Below are positions 44,355 through 52,432 of a DNA stretch of 64,000 nucleotides, in pieces. Every line of letters starts with the position of its first letter. Position 1 is the stretch's first letter. Where the stretch lies: the NCBI GenBank assembly GCA_963699305.1, contig OY969431.1, positions 1,488,001-1,552,000 on the forward strand, in the 5' to 3' direction. Below the pieces are notes generated by a model, which worked only from the letters and a program-made list of their open reading frames with translations, had not been told where the DNA came from and made no database searches. The translations under genes and the position numbers were made by a program. The stretch comes from JBGQAS01 sp963699305 (lineage in GTDB: Bacteria > Chloroflexota > Anaerolineae > Anaerolineales > Anaerolineaceae).

Positions 44355-45893
44355 ATGTCCAAACATGGATTCCTTTTGATGATTATTGCATTCATTGGTT
44401 TAGGACTCTTGGTGTCATGCAAACCGGTTTGTTCACCGGAAACTCTGGTTGCCCCGGTTTCCATCAACCCGACAGCTTGGGAGATGGTCGATTCGTTAAG
44501 CCCCACATTCGCCTGGGAATATCCGGATACAACCTGTTTGCCTGAAGGTTACCGGATCGAGATATACCAAGCGCCGGCGTACGATGAATTCATGACCGGA
44601 GGAGCTACCGGGGGTACATCAACAGCCTGGGCTCCGGCAAGCGATCTGCTCCCTCATAGTGTGTATTACTGGAAAGTTCTCCCCATCGTTGGAACAACCT
44701 TGGGTCCAGCATCATACCCTCATCGATTTGTTACGGGACCACTGTGCGACGCCTCAGCACTGAATCCGCCCATCATCCTTTCCCCGGAAGATATGGACAT
44801 CATTACCACGGATCCCTTTCATATTTGGCTGCAGGAACCAGACCTGTGTCTTCCCGGGGGGTACCAGGTGCAAGCCAGTATGGATCCAACATTCTCCGAT
44901 GTTGAAACATATGAATCCACGACTCCCGCCCTCGTGTGGATTTTTGGCGATCTGGTAGACTGTTCGACCTATTACGTCCGCGCCATTGCAAATAACGGCC
45001 CCATTTATAGCGATTACACAGATACCATCACTGTCTTTACGAATCTCGCCGGGTTATGTCCAACACCTCCCATGGAAGCAGCTGTCTCCGGGACGGTATG
45101 GAATGATGAATGCAGCATAGGTCCGACTGGACCACTGCCAGCAACAATGCCCGATGGGTGCGTGGATAACGGCAGTGGAGGAGCCTGGGCAGATGCTTAT
45201 CAACAACCCAGCGAGCACGGCATTCGTGATGTGCAAGTGATGATTGGCAAAGGTTATTGCCCTTCGTGTGGTTTGGGTACCGCCATGACGGATAACCAGG
45301 GTGAGTATTTCTTCCCTGGATTGCAGGCCGGTGGTTACTGTTTATGCATCAAAGCAGAAGATAATGATTCAATCCCCCTGCCAGGCATGTGGACATTGGT
45401 GATGAGTGGGCATGAGGATTGGACCTACCGCCACTTCTTCCTTACCGAAGGTCAAAACCTCATCGGGCAGGATTTCGCCTGGTTCCATTTCCCCAGCGAG
45501 ACGAAATCATTAAGTTACAGCAAATTCAGATTTTACTGTGCGGATCAACCTCCCATGTTCATGGCCGATTTTACCTTCGACGATCCCCCAATGGATACAT
45601 TCGAACTACGCTTTGCCGAGGTCGTGTATCCCTGCTCAATCGATCAGTACGATCCAACATTATTGCACTGCTTTGGCTCAAGAATCGAGCAAAATAGACC
45701 AGTCGTGTTGAATCTTTGGGATTTTCAAGAGCAGAAAAACATTGCCACCATTGAGACCAAGACCCCGGATTGCACCATCGAAAATATTACAGAGGATTGC
45801 TCAAGGTTTAACGAAAATGAATGCGATCTGCATAAAGATGTGTGTTATTGGACAACACGGTCCAATCAACCAAGTATCTGTAAAAACAGATGA
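44355..45893 (+). CDS. Large secreted lipoprotein with Fn3/Ig-like repeats, SdrD-B-like domain and Cys-rich tail (tandem copy 1)
   Basis: ATG 44355 follows GGAGGG. The lipobox is GLLVSC. Two Fn3-like segments share the pattern LSPTFAWEYPDTTCLPEGYR, VYYWKVLPIV and DLCLPGGYQVQASMDPTFSD, STYYVRAIANNG. Next is an SdrD-B-like domain (VSGTVWNDECS, GIRDVQVMIGKGYCP, MTDNQGEYFFPGLQAGGYCL). A strand region (FRFYCADQPPMFMADFTFDD, TFELRFAEVVYPCSI) follows. The tail is TPDCTIENITEDCSRFNENE then CDLHKDVCYWTTRS, with spaced Cys residues and an IC(K)N ending. The adjacent gene encodes a paralogue. It looks like a surface adhesin or binding protein stabilised by disulfides; the ligand is unknown. Confidence 0.8.
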   Translation: MSKHGFLLMIIAFIGLGLLVSCKPVCSPETLVAPVSINPTAWEMVDSLSPTFAWEYPDTTCLPEGYRIEIYQAPAYDEFMTGGATGGTSTAWAPASDLLPHSVYYWKVLPIVGTTLGPASYPHRFVTGPLCDASALNPPIILSPEDMDIITTDPFHIWLQEPDLCLPGGYQVQASMDPTFSDVETYESTTPALVWIFGDLVDCSTYYVRAIANNGPIYSDYTDTITVFTNLAGLCPTPPMEAAVSGTVWNDECSIGPTGPLPATMPDGCVDNGSGGAWADAYQQPSEHGIRDVQVMIGKGYCPSCGLGTAMTDNQGEYFFPGLQAGGYCLCIKAEDNDSIPLPGMWTLVMSGHEDWTYRHFFLTEGQNLIGQDFAWFHFPSETKSLSYSKFRFYCADQPPMFMADFTFDDPPMDTFELRFAEVVYPCSIDQYDPTLLHCFGSRIEQNRPVVLNLWDFQEQKNIATIETKTPDCTIENITEDCSRFNENECDLHKDVCYWTTRSNQPSICKNR

Positions 45894-45925
45894 CCTTTAC
45901 GAAGACTTCTCAAAGTTTATTCAAA

Positions 45926-45947
45926 GAGCGCCCTAAGAAGGGCGCTC
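45926..45947 (+). terminator. Hairpin between the tandem lipoprotein genes
   Basis: The 8-bp stem GAGCGCCC / GGGCGCTC with a 6-base loop has only a weak T-run (AAATCTT), so it may attenuate rather than stop transcription. Confidence 0.55.
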
Positions 45948-45984
45948 AAATCTTATCCGATGCAATATTTCAGGAGGATTGAGC

Positions 45985-47403
45985 ATGTCTGGAAAAATAC
46001 TTTTCATTACCGGTCTGGCATTCGTGTCTATCACTTTGTTGATGAGCTGCGGTCCTGCCTGCACAGGTGAAGCAATCGCTCCACTCCTGCTCTCTCCCGC
46101 TGACAAAGCAACCATTACCTCAACTTCCACCACGTTAAAAACAGATTATCCAGAAGATTGCTCCCCGCAAGGATACTTTGTTAAATTCGGCGTCGGATCC
46201 CCTATTTTCAAACATCGTATTCTTTGAAGGTGGCAATAGCCCTTCGCCCAACTATAACGTTACTGGTTTGCAGGACTGCACGACATATTACTGGAATGTG
46301 GCAGCCAAGGTGAATGGAGTAAAAGGTCCTTTTTCGCCCACATACTCTTTCACTGTGGATGTGCACGGGACGTGCTGGCAAACCTGCGACCCAGCCAACC
46401 TGGTGGCGCCTTTTCTGCTCCATCCGGTCTCCTGGGAAGTTGTCAATACATTAACTCCGACCCTTGGATGGTTATATCCGGATGCAAGTTGCGATCCTGA
46501 TAGCTACCGTGTTACTTTGGAAAAGGGTCCTCTATATTCTACGGACTTGGGTACGGATACAGGAAGTCATAACACTTTTTGGGCAATCCCCTTCCTGCTT
46601 GAGCCGCACAGCGAATATCGATGGAAAGTCGCTGCACAGGCGGGATCAACCACCGGACCCACCTATCAAAACAAGCACTTTTTCACCGGACCAATATGTT
46701 CCGCTCAGCAATTGCAGACACCTCAACTCGTTGAACCGGTAGATGGCGCGATCATGACCGATAACCAGGTCGTGTTGTATATCGATTACCCGGGGGATTG
46801 CCTGCCACCCGGGGCACGCATCGATCTCGCCACCGATTCCGGGTTTGTGAATACAACTGCGATCATTCAAACCGAACCTATAATGGATTGGTATCTCCAA
46901 CCCCTTCAAGATTGCACAACGTATTATTGGCGGGCTGCATCAGTTTCCGGAAACACAATGAGCCCTTATTCGGACACATCTTCCTTCTTGACAGATTTTA
47001 CCGGCACATGCGCATCCCAATTGATGGTACAAAAGTCGAGTTTTTATTGCTCTGAAGATCAAAAGAGTTTCATGGTGGATCTGCACTTCGATCAGGCGAT
47101 GACGGGCAATTATGAACTGCGTTTTCTCGATAGTGTTTATCCTTGCATCAACTCGAAATCAGATGTCATGAAGCTCACATGTTACGGTCCCAAGGTGAAT
47201 TCCAACCAGGAGGTAAGTCTTAAATTATGGGATCTGGGTCTGGATCAGACCATCATTAGCCTCGATGCCGAAACTCCCGATTGCACCGTGGAATTCATTC
47301 GGAGGACTGCCAGAAATATGATGAAAACCAGTGCAACCAGCACAGCGACAAATGTTATTGGCAACCCTTATCGACTATGCCTGGCATCTGTAGAAATAAA
47401 TAA
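45985..47403 (+). CDS. Large secreted lipoprotein, paralogue of 44355-45893, two frameshifts (tandem copy 2)
   Basis: ATG 45985 follows AGGAGGATTGAGC. Signal peptide with lipobox TLLMSC. An indel near 46195 moves the frame to SASDPLFSNIVFFEGG; another near 47303 hides the true end, which reads EDCQKYDENQCNQHSDKCYW and stops after ICRNK at 47403. Fn3-like units repeat: CTTYYWNVAAKVNGVKGPFS, LTPTLGWLYPDASCDPDSYR, YRWKVAAQAGSTTGPTYQNK, CTTYYWRAASVSGNTMSPYS. The C-terminal FYCSEDQKSFMVDLHFDQAM and YELRFLDSVYPCIN blocks align with copy 1, but the SdrD-B-like domain is absent. About 472 residues when restored. Confidence 0.78.
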
Positions 47404-47425
47404 ATTTTGTATTTACTTTGTAATA

Positions 47426-47451
47426 AATGAGCACTTTAGAAGGTGCTCATT
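47426..47451. terminator. Bidirectional terminator after the tandem lipoproteins
   Basis: The 9-bp stem AATGAGCAC / GTGCTCATT with an 8-base loop is followed by TGTTTT on the plus strand, between convergent genes. Confidence 0.8.
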
Positions 47452-47465
47452 TGTTTTCGTTGCTT

Positions 47466-48125
47466 TTATGTCCTTGAATATGGGAGCTGCCCGACAGTTT
47501 TTCGCCGAAAGAAAAGCGAGATAATAATCCCGGCAATAAACCCACCGATATGAGCCATGTACGCCACGCCACCCGAATCCGCGCCTCCCATGATGGAGCC
47601 AACCCCGCTGAGGAACTGCAGCACGATCCAAAAACCTATGACAATCAACGCCGGCATGAGTACAATCCGGTTGAGAACCAGCACACGTACTTTTTCCTGG
47701 GGAAATAGTAGGATGTATGCACCCAGTACGCCTGCGATTGCACCCGAGGCGCCCAGGTTTGGAATATTTGATCCCATGCTGAAGAAATATTGGGCGAATG
47801 TTGCTGCAATTCCACACACCAGGTAAAAAATAACGAATGCAAAATGTCCCATCCTGTCTTCCACGTTATCACCAAAGATGAACAGGTATAGCATATTGCC
47901 AATCAGGTGCATCCACCCGGCATGCATGAACATGGCGGAAAAAATGGTGAAAAAATCACCAACCGGGTTGACGGCAAATCGCGCCGGGATGAATGACCAA
48001 TTAATGATGAATTGGTCACCACTCATCAGTTCGATGAGAAAAACAACCACGTTTATGGCAATCAAACCATAGGTTATGAACGGGAATGTCTTTCGTTGTG
48101 AATTATCATCGCCGATCGGTAACAT
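47466..48125 (-). CDS. Rhomboid intramembrane serine protease
   Basis: The 219-residue protein has six TM helices with the family's motifs: MFMHAGWMHLIGNMLYLFIF (HxxxN region), GASGAIAGVLGAY with the catalytic Ser in GASG, and YMAHIGGFIAGI with the catalytic His on the last helix. Loop 1 has the expected aromatic pattern. It cleaves TM segments of membrane proteins within the bilayer. Its neighbours are a six-helix membrane protein in the same direction and secreted lipoproteins convergent to it. The start has a GAGGTG-type ribosome-binding site. Confidence 0.93.
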   Translation of the reverse strand: MLPIGDDNSQRKTFPFITYGLIAINVVVFLIELMSGDQFIINWSFIPARFAVNPVGDFFTIFSAMFMHAGWMHLIGNMLYLFIFGDNVEDRMGHFAFVIFYLVCGIAATFAQYFFSMGSNIPNLGASGAIAGVLGAYILLFPQEKVRVLVLNRIVLMPALIVIGFWIVLQFLSGVGSIMGGADSGGVAYMAHIGGFIAGIIISLFFRRKTVGQLPYSRT

Positions 48126-48140
48126 AATACACCTCCACTC

Positions 48141-48710
48141 TTAGACAAGGATTCGTAAATTGATGCTGATAAAAACGAGGATATAAACAAGGAAAAAGAC
48201 AGCAAAAAATCCGTGGTACCAGGGCTTCTTTGTCAGTGCAGCAATAATCATGAGGGTGGTTAATAGAACTATCGTGATGATATAAAATGGACCTTGTTCG
48301 AGGAAATGAGGAACACCTTTAAGAAGGGTGTCTGTCGCATCGATGGCTGGCATCAAAGCGCCCAGGATGAAAAACCAGCGGGAATTGTCAAAAAAATGCT
48401 GCTTCAGATCGGTATCTTCGCGAATGGGGTTTGGAAACAGCAGCACGGAAAGTAAAAAATTGATCGTCGGACTGATTAATAGGAACATGAATAAAAAGAA
48501 AGTCCATTGCGTTTGAGTCTGCCAGCGGAAAAGGATCCACCAGTTGAGCACGATGTATAAAAAAACGTTGATTATCCAAACCGTCTGCACCCAATAAAAA
48601 TGCAGCCTGCCGCGGGTTTGGAGCATCCTGCCGATACCGGAAAGCAGGCGCGTGATCCCCAATGCCAAAACTGCGGAAGTTACCACAGAAAGATATGGAA
48701 AGGGTTGCAT
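48141..48710 (-). CDS. Six-helix membrane protein, function unknown
   Basis: The 189-residue protein is almost entirely hydrophobic helices: VVTSAVLALGITRLLSGIG, TVWIINVFLYIVLNWWILF, TFFLFMFLLISPTINFLLS, WFFILGALMPAIDATDTLL, FYIITIVLLTTLMIIAALT, HGFFAVFFLVYILVFISIN. Short loops contain LLFPNPIREDTDLKQHFFD. No catalytic motif is obvious and I do not assign a family. It ends 15 bases before the rhomboid gene in the same direction, so they could be co-transcribed. Confidence 0.7.
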   Translation of the reverse strand: MQPFPYLSVVTSAVLALGITRLLSGIGRMLQTRGRLHFYWVQTVWIINVFLYIVLNWWILFRWQTQTQWTFFLFMFLLISPTINFLLSVLLFPNPIREDTDLKQHFFDNSRWFFILGALMPAIDATDTLLKGVPHFLEQGPFYIITIVLLTTLMIIAALTKKPWYHGFFAVFFLVYILVFISINLRILV

Positions 48711-48966
48711 GGTTGCTCCGAGGAAATGAATTAAACATAATTATAAGATAGTTCATGTCACCCATTATTAAGAGAATATGAGATTTTTCCATCCAGCGGT
48801 ATTACCTGCCACAAGGAAGAATGATCATATTAAGGCGGCATATTTCGCATATTTTCCTTTCCACAATTTTTGTACTGAAACAGGTACGTTTTTCGGATGG
48901 TTTTATTAACCTGAATCGGTGTTGATTTCTTTTCTATGGGTGTGGTGTTATACCAAGTAGATAACA

Positions 48967-49563
48967 ATGATCAATAATCTGGTATTCGCTGGTTCTATTT
49001 GTATTGCCTATCTATTGGGTTCCATCCCGTTCGGGTACATCGTCGCCAAAGGGCGCGGCGTGGATATCCGTACCCTGGGAAGCGGCAATATCGGGGGCAC
49101 CAATATCACCCGCAACCTGGGGTTCAAATGGGGATTGCTCGTGGCTTTTCTGGATCTATTGAAAAGCTTTATTCCGGCGTTCCTTGCCCGTACGTTCATC
49201 CAGGTGCCGTGGCAAGCTTTGTTGATATCCATCATGCCAATTATTGGCACCATTTATCCGGTATTTTTGGGATTTAAAGGTGGCAAAGGTGTTGCAGCAA
49301 CTTTTGGGACCCTGCTTGCCTGGTTGGGACCTGTTTTCTTTATCATCTGGGTGTTAATCTGGTACCTGTTCGTAAAGCTGGTCAAGCTGATGAGCCTGGT
49401 GAACCTGGTGATGGCTCTTCTCTTCCCATTGATTTTTTGGTTTTTTTACCGCTCTTGGCTCCATGTGGGATTTGGGACTCTCTTGTGTATTATTCTCTGG
49501 TGGTCACACCGCGCCAATATCCGTCGCTTAATTGCAGGGATCGAAACGGAAACCCATTATTAA
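48967..49563 (+). CDS. plsY: Glycerol-3-phosphate acyltransferase PlsY
   Basis: The 198-residue membrane enzyme has all three PlsY motifs: LLGSIPFGYIVAKGRGVDIR, GSGNIGGTNITRNLG (where G-S-G-N-x-G is the phosphate-binding loop) and GFKGGKGVAATFGTLLAW. A further conserved WWSHRANIRRLIAG ends the protein. It acylates sn-glycerol-3-phosphate from acyl-phosphate, the first step of phospholipid synthesis. The partner PlsX is not nearby. There is no clear Shine-Dalgarno; the ATG at 48967 is the only start that includes motif 1. Confidence 0.95.
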   Translation: MINNLVFAGSICIAYLLGSIPFGYIVAKGRGVDIRTLGSGNIGGTNITRNLGFKWGLLVAFLDLLKSFIPAFLARTFIQVPWQALLISIMPIIGTIYPVFLGFKGGKGVAATFGTLLAWLGPVFFIIWVLIWYLFVKLVKLMSLVNLVMALLFPLIFWFFYRSWLHVGFGTLLCIILWWSHRANIRRLIAGIETETHY

Positions 49564-49566
49564 TAA

Positions 49567-50073
49567 TTATTTTCTGTGAAAGGATGGAAAGGTTTCGTCG
49601 GGAAGATCCGGATACATTGTTTCCTGTCTACCGCTCGTGCCTGTGCCATCAGTGATGCGTAACGTATCCCCTTCTTGAATAAAACTCAGGTTGTAGGTGG
49701 GTGAATCGAAGCCCATTTGCTGCCCGTTGATACGGATCCAAAGCATGCGTACTTGTATATGCCCGGATACTAAATCCAGGGAAACGATATCCGAAAATTC
49801 TTCTCGAACGGTTTGTTCCTGCGCTTGCAACCAGTAAAAGCTGGAGTCCGTTATCATGATGACCTGGTCAGGTAATTCATTCTCAACCGTTTCACTAACC
49901 CATAGACCTCTGATCGGCATAATCGATTGATCCAATCCCGAATCAACCTGGACATCGGTATTTGCCAGGATTTGATCATTTCCAGACAATTTAAACACAT
50001 TGCATGCAGCAAGTAAAATGAGCGTCACACTGCCGATTCCTATCAGTCGTGTTATGGGCTTTTTATTCATCAT
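49567..50073 (-). CDS. Secreted lipoprotein, function unknown
   Basis: The 168-residue protein has a signal peptide and lipobox (IGSVTLILLAAC). The mature part is strand-rich: SIMPIRGLWVSETVENELPD, QVIMITDSSFYWLQAQEQTV, VSGHIQVRMLWIRING and YNLSFIQEGDTLRITDGTG. The pattern resembles a small lipocalin-like or DUF-type beta-barrel (W-x-S near the start, then alternating strands), but no family is claimed. It is convergent with plsY, with only four bases between the stops. Confidence 0.72.
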   Translation of the reverse strand: MMNKKPITRLIGIGSVTLILLAACNVFKLSGNDQILANTDVQVDSGLDQSIMPIRGLWVSETVENELPDQVIMITDSSFYWLQAQEQTVREEFSDIVSLDLVSGHIQVRMLWIRINGQQMGFDSPTYNLSFIQEGDTLRITDGTGTSGRQETMYPDLPDETFPSFHRK

Positions 50074-50129
50074 CCCTGAATCCTTTACTCTAATTTGGAT
50101 AAATAATATTGTACACCATGGAAGAATAC

Positions 50130-50167
50130 AACAAGCGGACTCAGTTCTGGAGCTGAATCCGCTTGTT
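50130..50167 (-). terminator. Terminator after the 246-residue membrane protein
   Basis: The outer stem AACAAGCGGA / TCCGCTTGTT encloses an inner CAGTTC/GAGCTG-type stem. It lies about 25 bases after the stop at 50190. Confidence 0.75.
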
Positions 50168-50189
50168 TATGGTTGTATTTCGAAGTAGA

Positions 50190-50930
50190 TTAGTTGCTGC
50201 TAAATATCCACCGCGAAAGTAGGATAACGATCAGCAGGATTGACACTGCTGCGGCAATCACTCCCAGGATCCACCAGTTCAGTAGCAGAATACTACCAGC
50301 ACCGATAAAAACGACAATCGATAGCGTACGCAAGGAATTGACCGCCTCCCCGCTTCGTTTTCCGTACGTCAATTGCACAGGTTGCCAGAATAACCATCCC
50401 GCGACCATATCACTTAAACTTAATATGGCGATGATGACCAGTAACAATTTGCCTGAAATGCTTCCCAAATTTAAGACGACAGTGCCGCAAGCAGCTGTGG
50501 CGTTAGGAAGCATATAGGAACCCGAATGAGCCACAAACACCCGCGCCATGATTAATTTTCCATCGTAAATGGCATCTTCGATGCTTACTGACTTGGTGAA
50601 GTTTCCTTTTTCACCAGGTTCGATGATCAGTAGTTGTGATGAATAATTCATGTTGTACCCGGGACCGATCGTCGTAAAGAATTCAACGGTTGGGCGAACA
50701 GTATATTCCGTTGTGTTCTTAAGAAATCCCCGGACAGCGCCAGATTCTGTTGATGAGATCAACAATGGACAGCGCACACTGCTTAATTGCTTCTCTGCTT
50801 GTGGGGTTGGTGCAAAAGATAAAGACTCCACATTGGCGATGATTCCCAATGCAATAATGACCATTGCCAGCAAGCATCCAGTGATCAGGAAAAAGATGCT
50901 CAGGAATTTAAAGGTTTGCTCTCGATTCAT
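50190..50930 (-). CDS. Membrane protein with extracytoplasmic beta domain, function unknown
   Basis: The 246-residue protein has TM1 (FLSIFFLITGCLLAMVIIAL), an outside domain of about 120 residues (VRCPLLISSTESGAVRGFLK, YTVRPTVEFFTTIGPGYNMN, LLIIEPGEKGNFTKSVSIED, CGTVVLNLGS), and three more TM helices at the end (LLLVIIAILSLSDMVAGWLF, LSIVVFIGAGSILLLNWWIL, VIAAAVSILLIVILLSRWIF). The outside domain looks like an Ig-like sandwich with a Cys pair. No family is claimed. It is monocistronic with a terminator. Confidence 0.68.
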   Translation of the reverse strand: MNREQTFKFLSIFFLITGCLLAMVIIALGIIANVESLSFAPTPQAEKQLSSVRCPLLISSTESGAVRGFLKNTTEYTVRPTVEFFTTIGPGYNMNYSSQLLIIEPGEKGNFTKSVSIEDAIYDGKLIMARVFVAHSGSYMLPNATAACGTVVLNLGSISGKLLLVIIAILSLSDMVAGWLFWQPVQLTYGKRSGEAVNSLRTLSIVVFIGAGSILLLNWWILGVIAAAVSILLIVILLSRWIFSSN

Positions 50931-51071
50931 ACAACCTCCCAGACAAATATTATATGTGATTCCTCAATTGAATAATACCTTCTCCAGTAGTGTTTTCAAC
51001 TATTACAACGTTATCCAATATAAAATTGTTTACAGCTCTTTTACTATTAATAATTTTTAAGGAAATTTCTC

Positions 51072-52253
51072 CTAATAAAGAGCATTTAACCAATCCGATA
51101 TGGTTTCCCAATATGCAGTGATTAACCCGTTGATCGAATGGTTGGCGTTTGGAATAATCACAATTTCGACCTGGCTATTTCCGGCTTCGGTCAGGTATTG
51201 ATGGAAGAGTTCAGCAGATCGCGCGGCAGGCAACAATGGATCTTTTTCTCCCCAAATCGCCAGTACTGGACATTTCACCCTGGTTAAAAATTCTTTTGGT
51301 TCAATCAACAGGGATTCCGCTGAACTCTGCGATTGCTCAACCAACTGCTCGGGGGTAATGCTTTTAAGCGCAGGTATGTACATATTCTTCAGGTACAGAT
51401 AAGTCGTCCAGCCTTCATCCTGCACCGACTCGAGCACCGCGATGATCTCTTGCAGCTTCTGAATGGGATCCATATTATCCGAGTCATATACCAACTGCAT
51501 GAACGTATTCCAGGGACCTTCCCCCAAAGAAACCGCATCGACCTGGTTGATTTCTTCATATAAGTATGTATCTTGAAATGACATATCGATCAACAGCCTG
51601 GCAAATATGGATGCTTTTGTGATATTTTCCTCAGACATCCCCAATGCCTTGCTTTGGGACACCACACTGTATAATTGCTGATCCGCGGGTGAAACTGCCG
51701 CACCGGAAACCGAGATGATAAAAGAGATATCCGCCGGATAATTGGCGGCTGTCATGGCAATAACCCAGCAACCCTGACTCCCCCCCCACAAACCGATGCG
51801 TTTCGACTGGATATCCGATCTCGAAAGTAAATAGGAAACCGCAGCATGTACTTCCTCCACCCTTTTTCCAAGTGAAGCATTCTCGTACACACCGGATGAT
51901 TTCCCAATACCCGGGGGGTCGTAGCGCAGCACTGCAAAACCTTCCTTCACAAACTCGTGTGCATGAAGGATGTGCGCCTCGGAATCGACCCCATCCCTGG
52001 GTTCACCGGAGGAAGATCCCGATCCTGAGACTAATATAATGGCTGGAAACGGACCCTCTTTATCCGGCAGGGTGAGAACACCATAGAGTGTCAAATCTCC
52101 AAAGATGAATTCCACCTCTTCTTCAATATATCCGTTTGGGATTTGTTCTGCGGATTTTTCAGGAGCGCAGGCAGTAACGAGAAAAACCGACAATATCCCA
52201 ACCAGTGCAACCTTCCATTGTTCATTATTTTTGATACACGATTTTATTTTCAT
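51072..52253 (-). CDS. Alpha/beta-hydrolase lipoprotein
   Basis: The start at 52253 (MKIKSCIKNNEQWKVALVGI) is chosen because the longer frame runs into a promoter region. Lipobox SVFLVTAC. The core shows ILVSGSGSSSGEPRDG (oxyanion region), FAVLRYDPPGIGKSSG, IGLWGGSQGCWVIAMTAANY with nucleophile motif GGSQG, PVLAIWGEKDPLLP (acid) and IIPNANHSING (catalytic His). This complete Ser-Asp-His triad matches DUF3887/EstB-type extracellular hydrolases of about 390 residues. It probably acts on esters outside the membrane; the substrate is unknown. Helical cap residues occupy about 200-310. Confidence 0.87.
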   Translation of the reverse strand: MKIKSCIKNNEQWKVALVGILSVFLVTACAPEKSAEQIPNGYIEEEVEFIFGDLTLYGVLTLPDKEGPFPAIILVSGSGSSSGEPRDGVDSEAHILHAHEFVKEGFAVLRYDPPGIGKSSGVYENASLGKRVEEVHAAVSYLLSRSDIQSKRIGLWGGSQGCWVIAMTAANYPADISFIISVSGAAVSPADQQLYSVVSQSKALGMSEENITKASIFARLLIDMSFQDTYLYEEINQVDAVSLGEGPWNTFMQLVYDSDNMDPIQKLQEIIAVLESVQDEGWTTYLYLKNMYIPALKSITPEQLVEQSQSSAESLLIEPKEFLTRVKCPVLAIWGEKDPLLPAARSAELFHQYLTEAGNSQVEIVIIPNANHSINGLITAYWETISDWLNALY

Positions 52254-52432
52254 GATTTCACCGCACTTTCTGAAATACATAATTATTTTAGCTTTTTCAG
52301 ATAGGACTTTCCATCCCCCAATAGAAGGATTTAATGAGGTTCTGTGGTAGGTGATTGATGCTCCCTTTAGGACTGCTGCCATTATGTTACACTTGACACC
52401 TGCTTATAGAATCCGGACTTAAAAGGTGCCTT

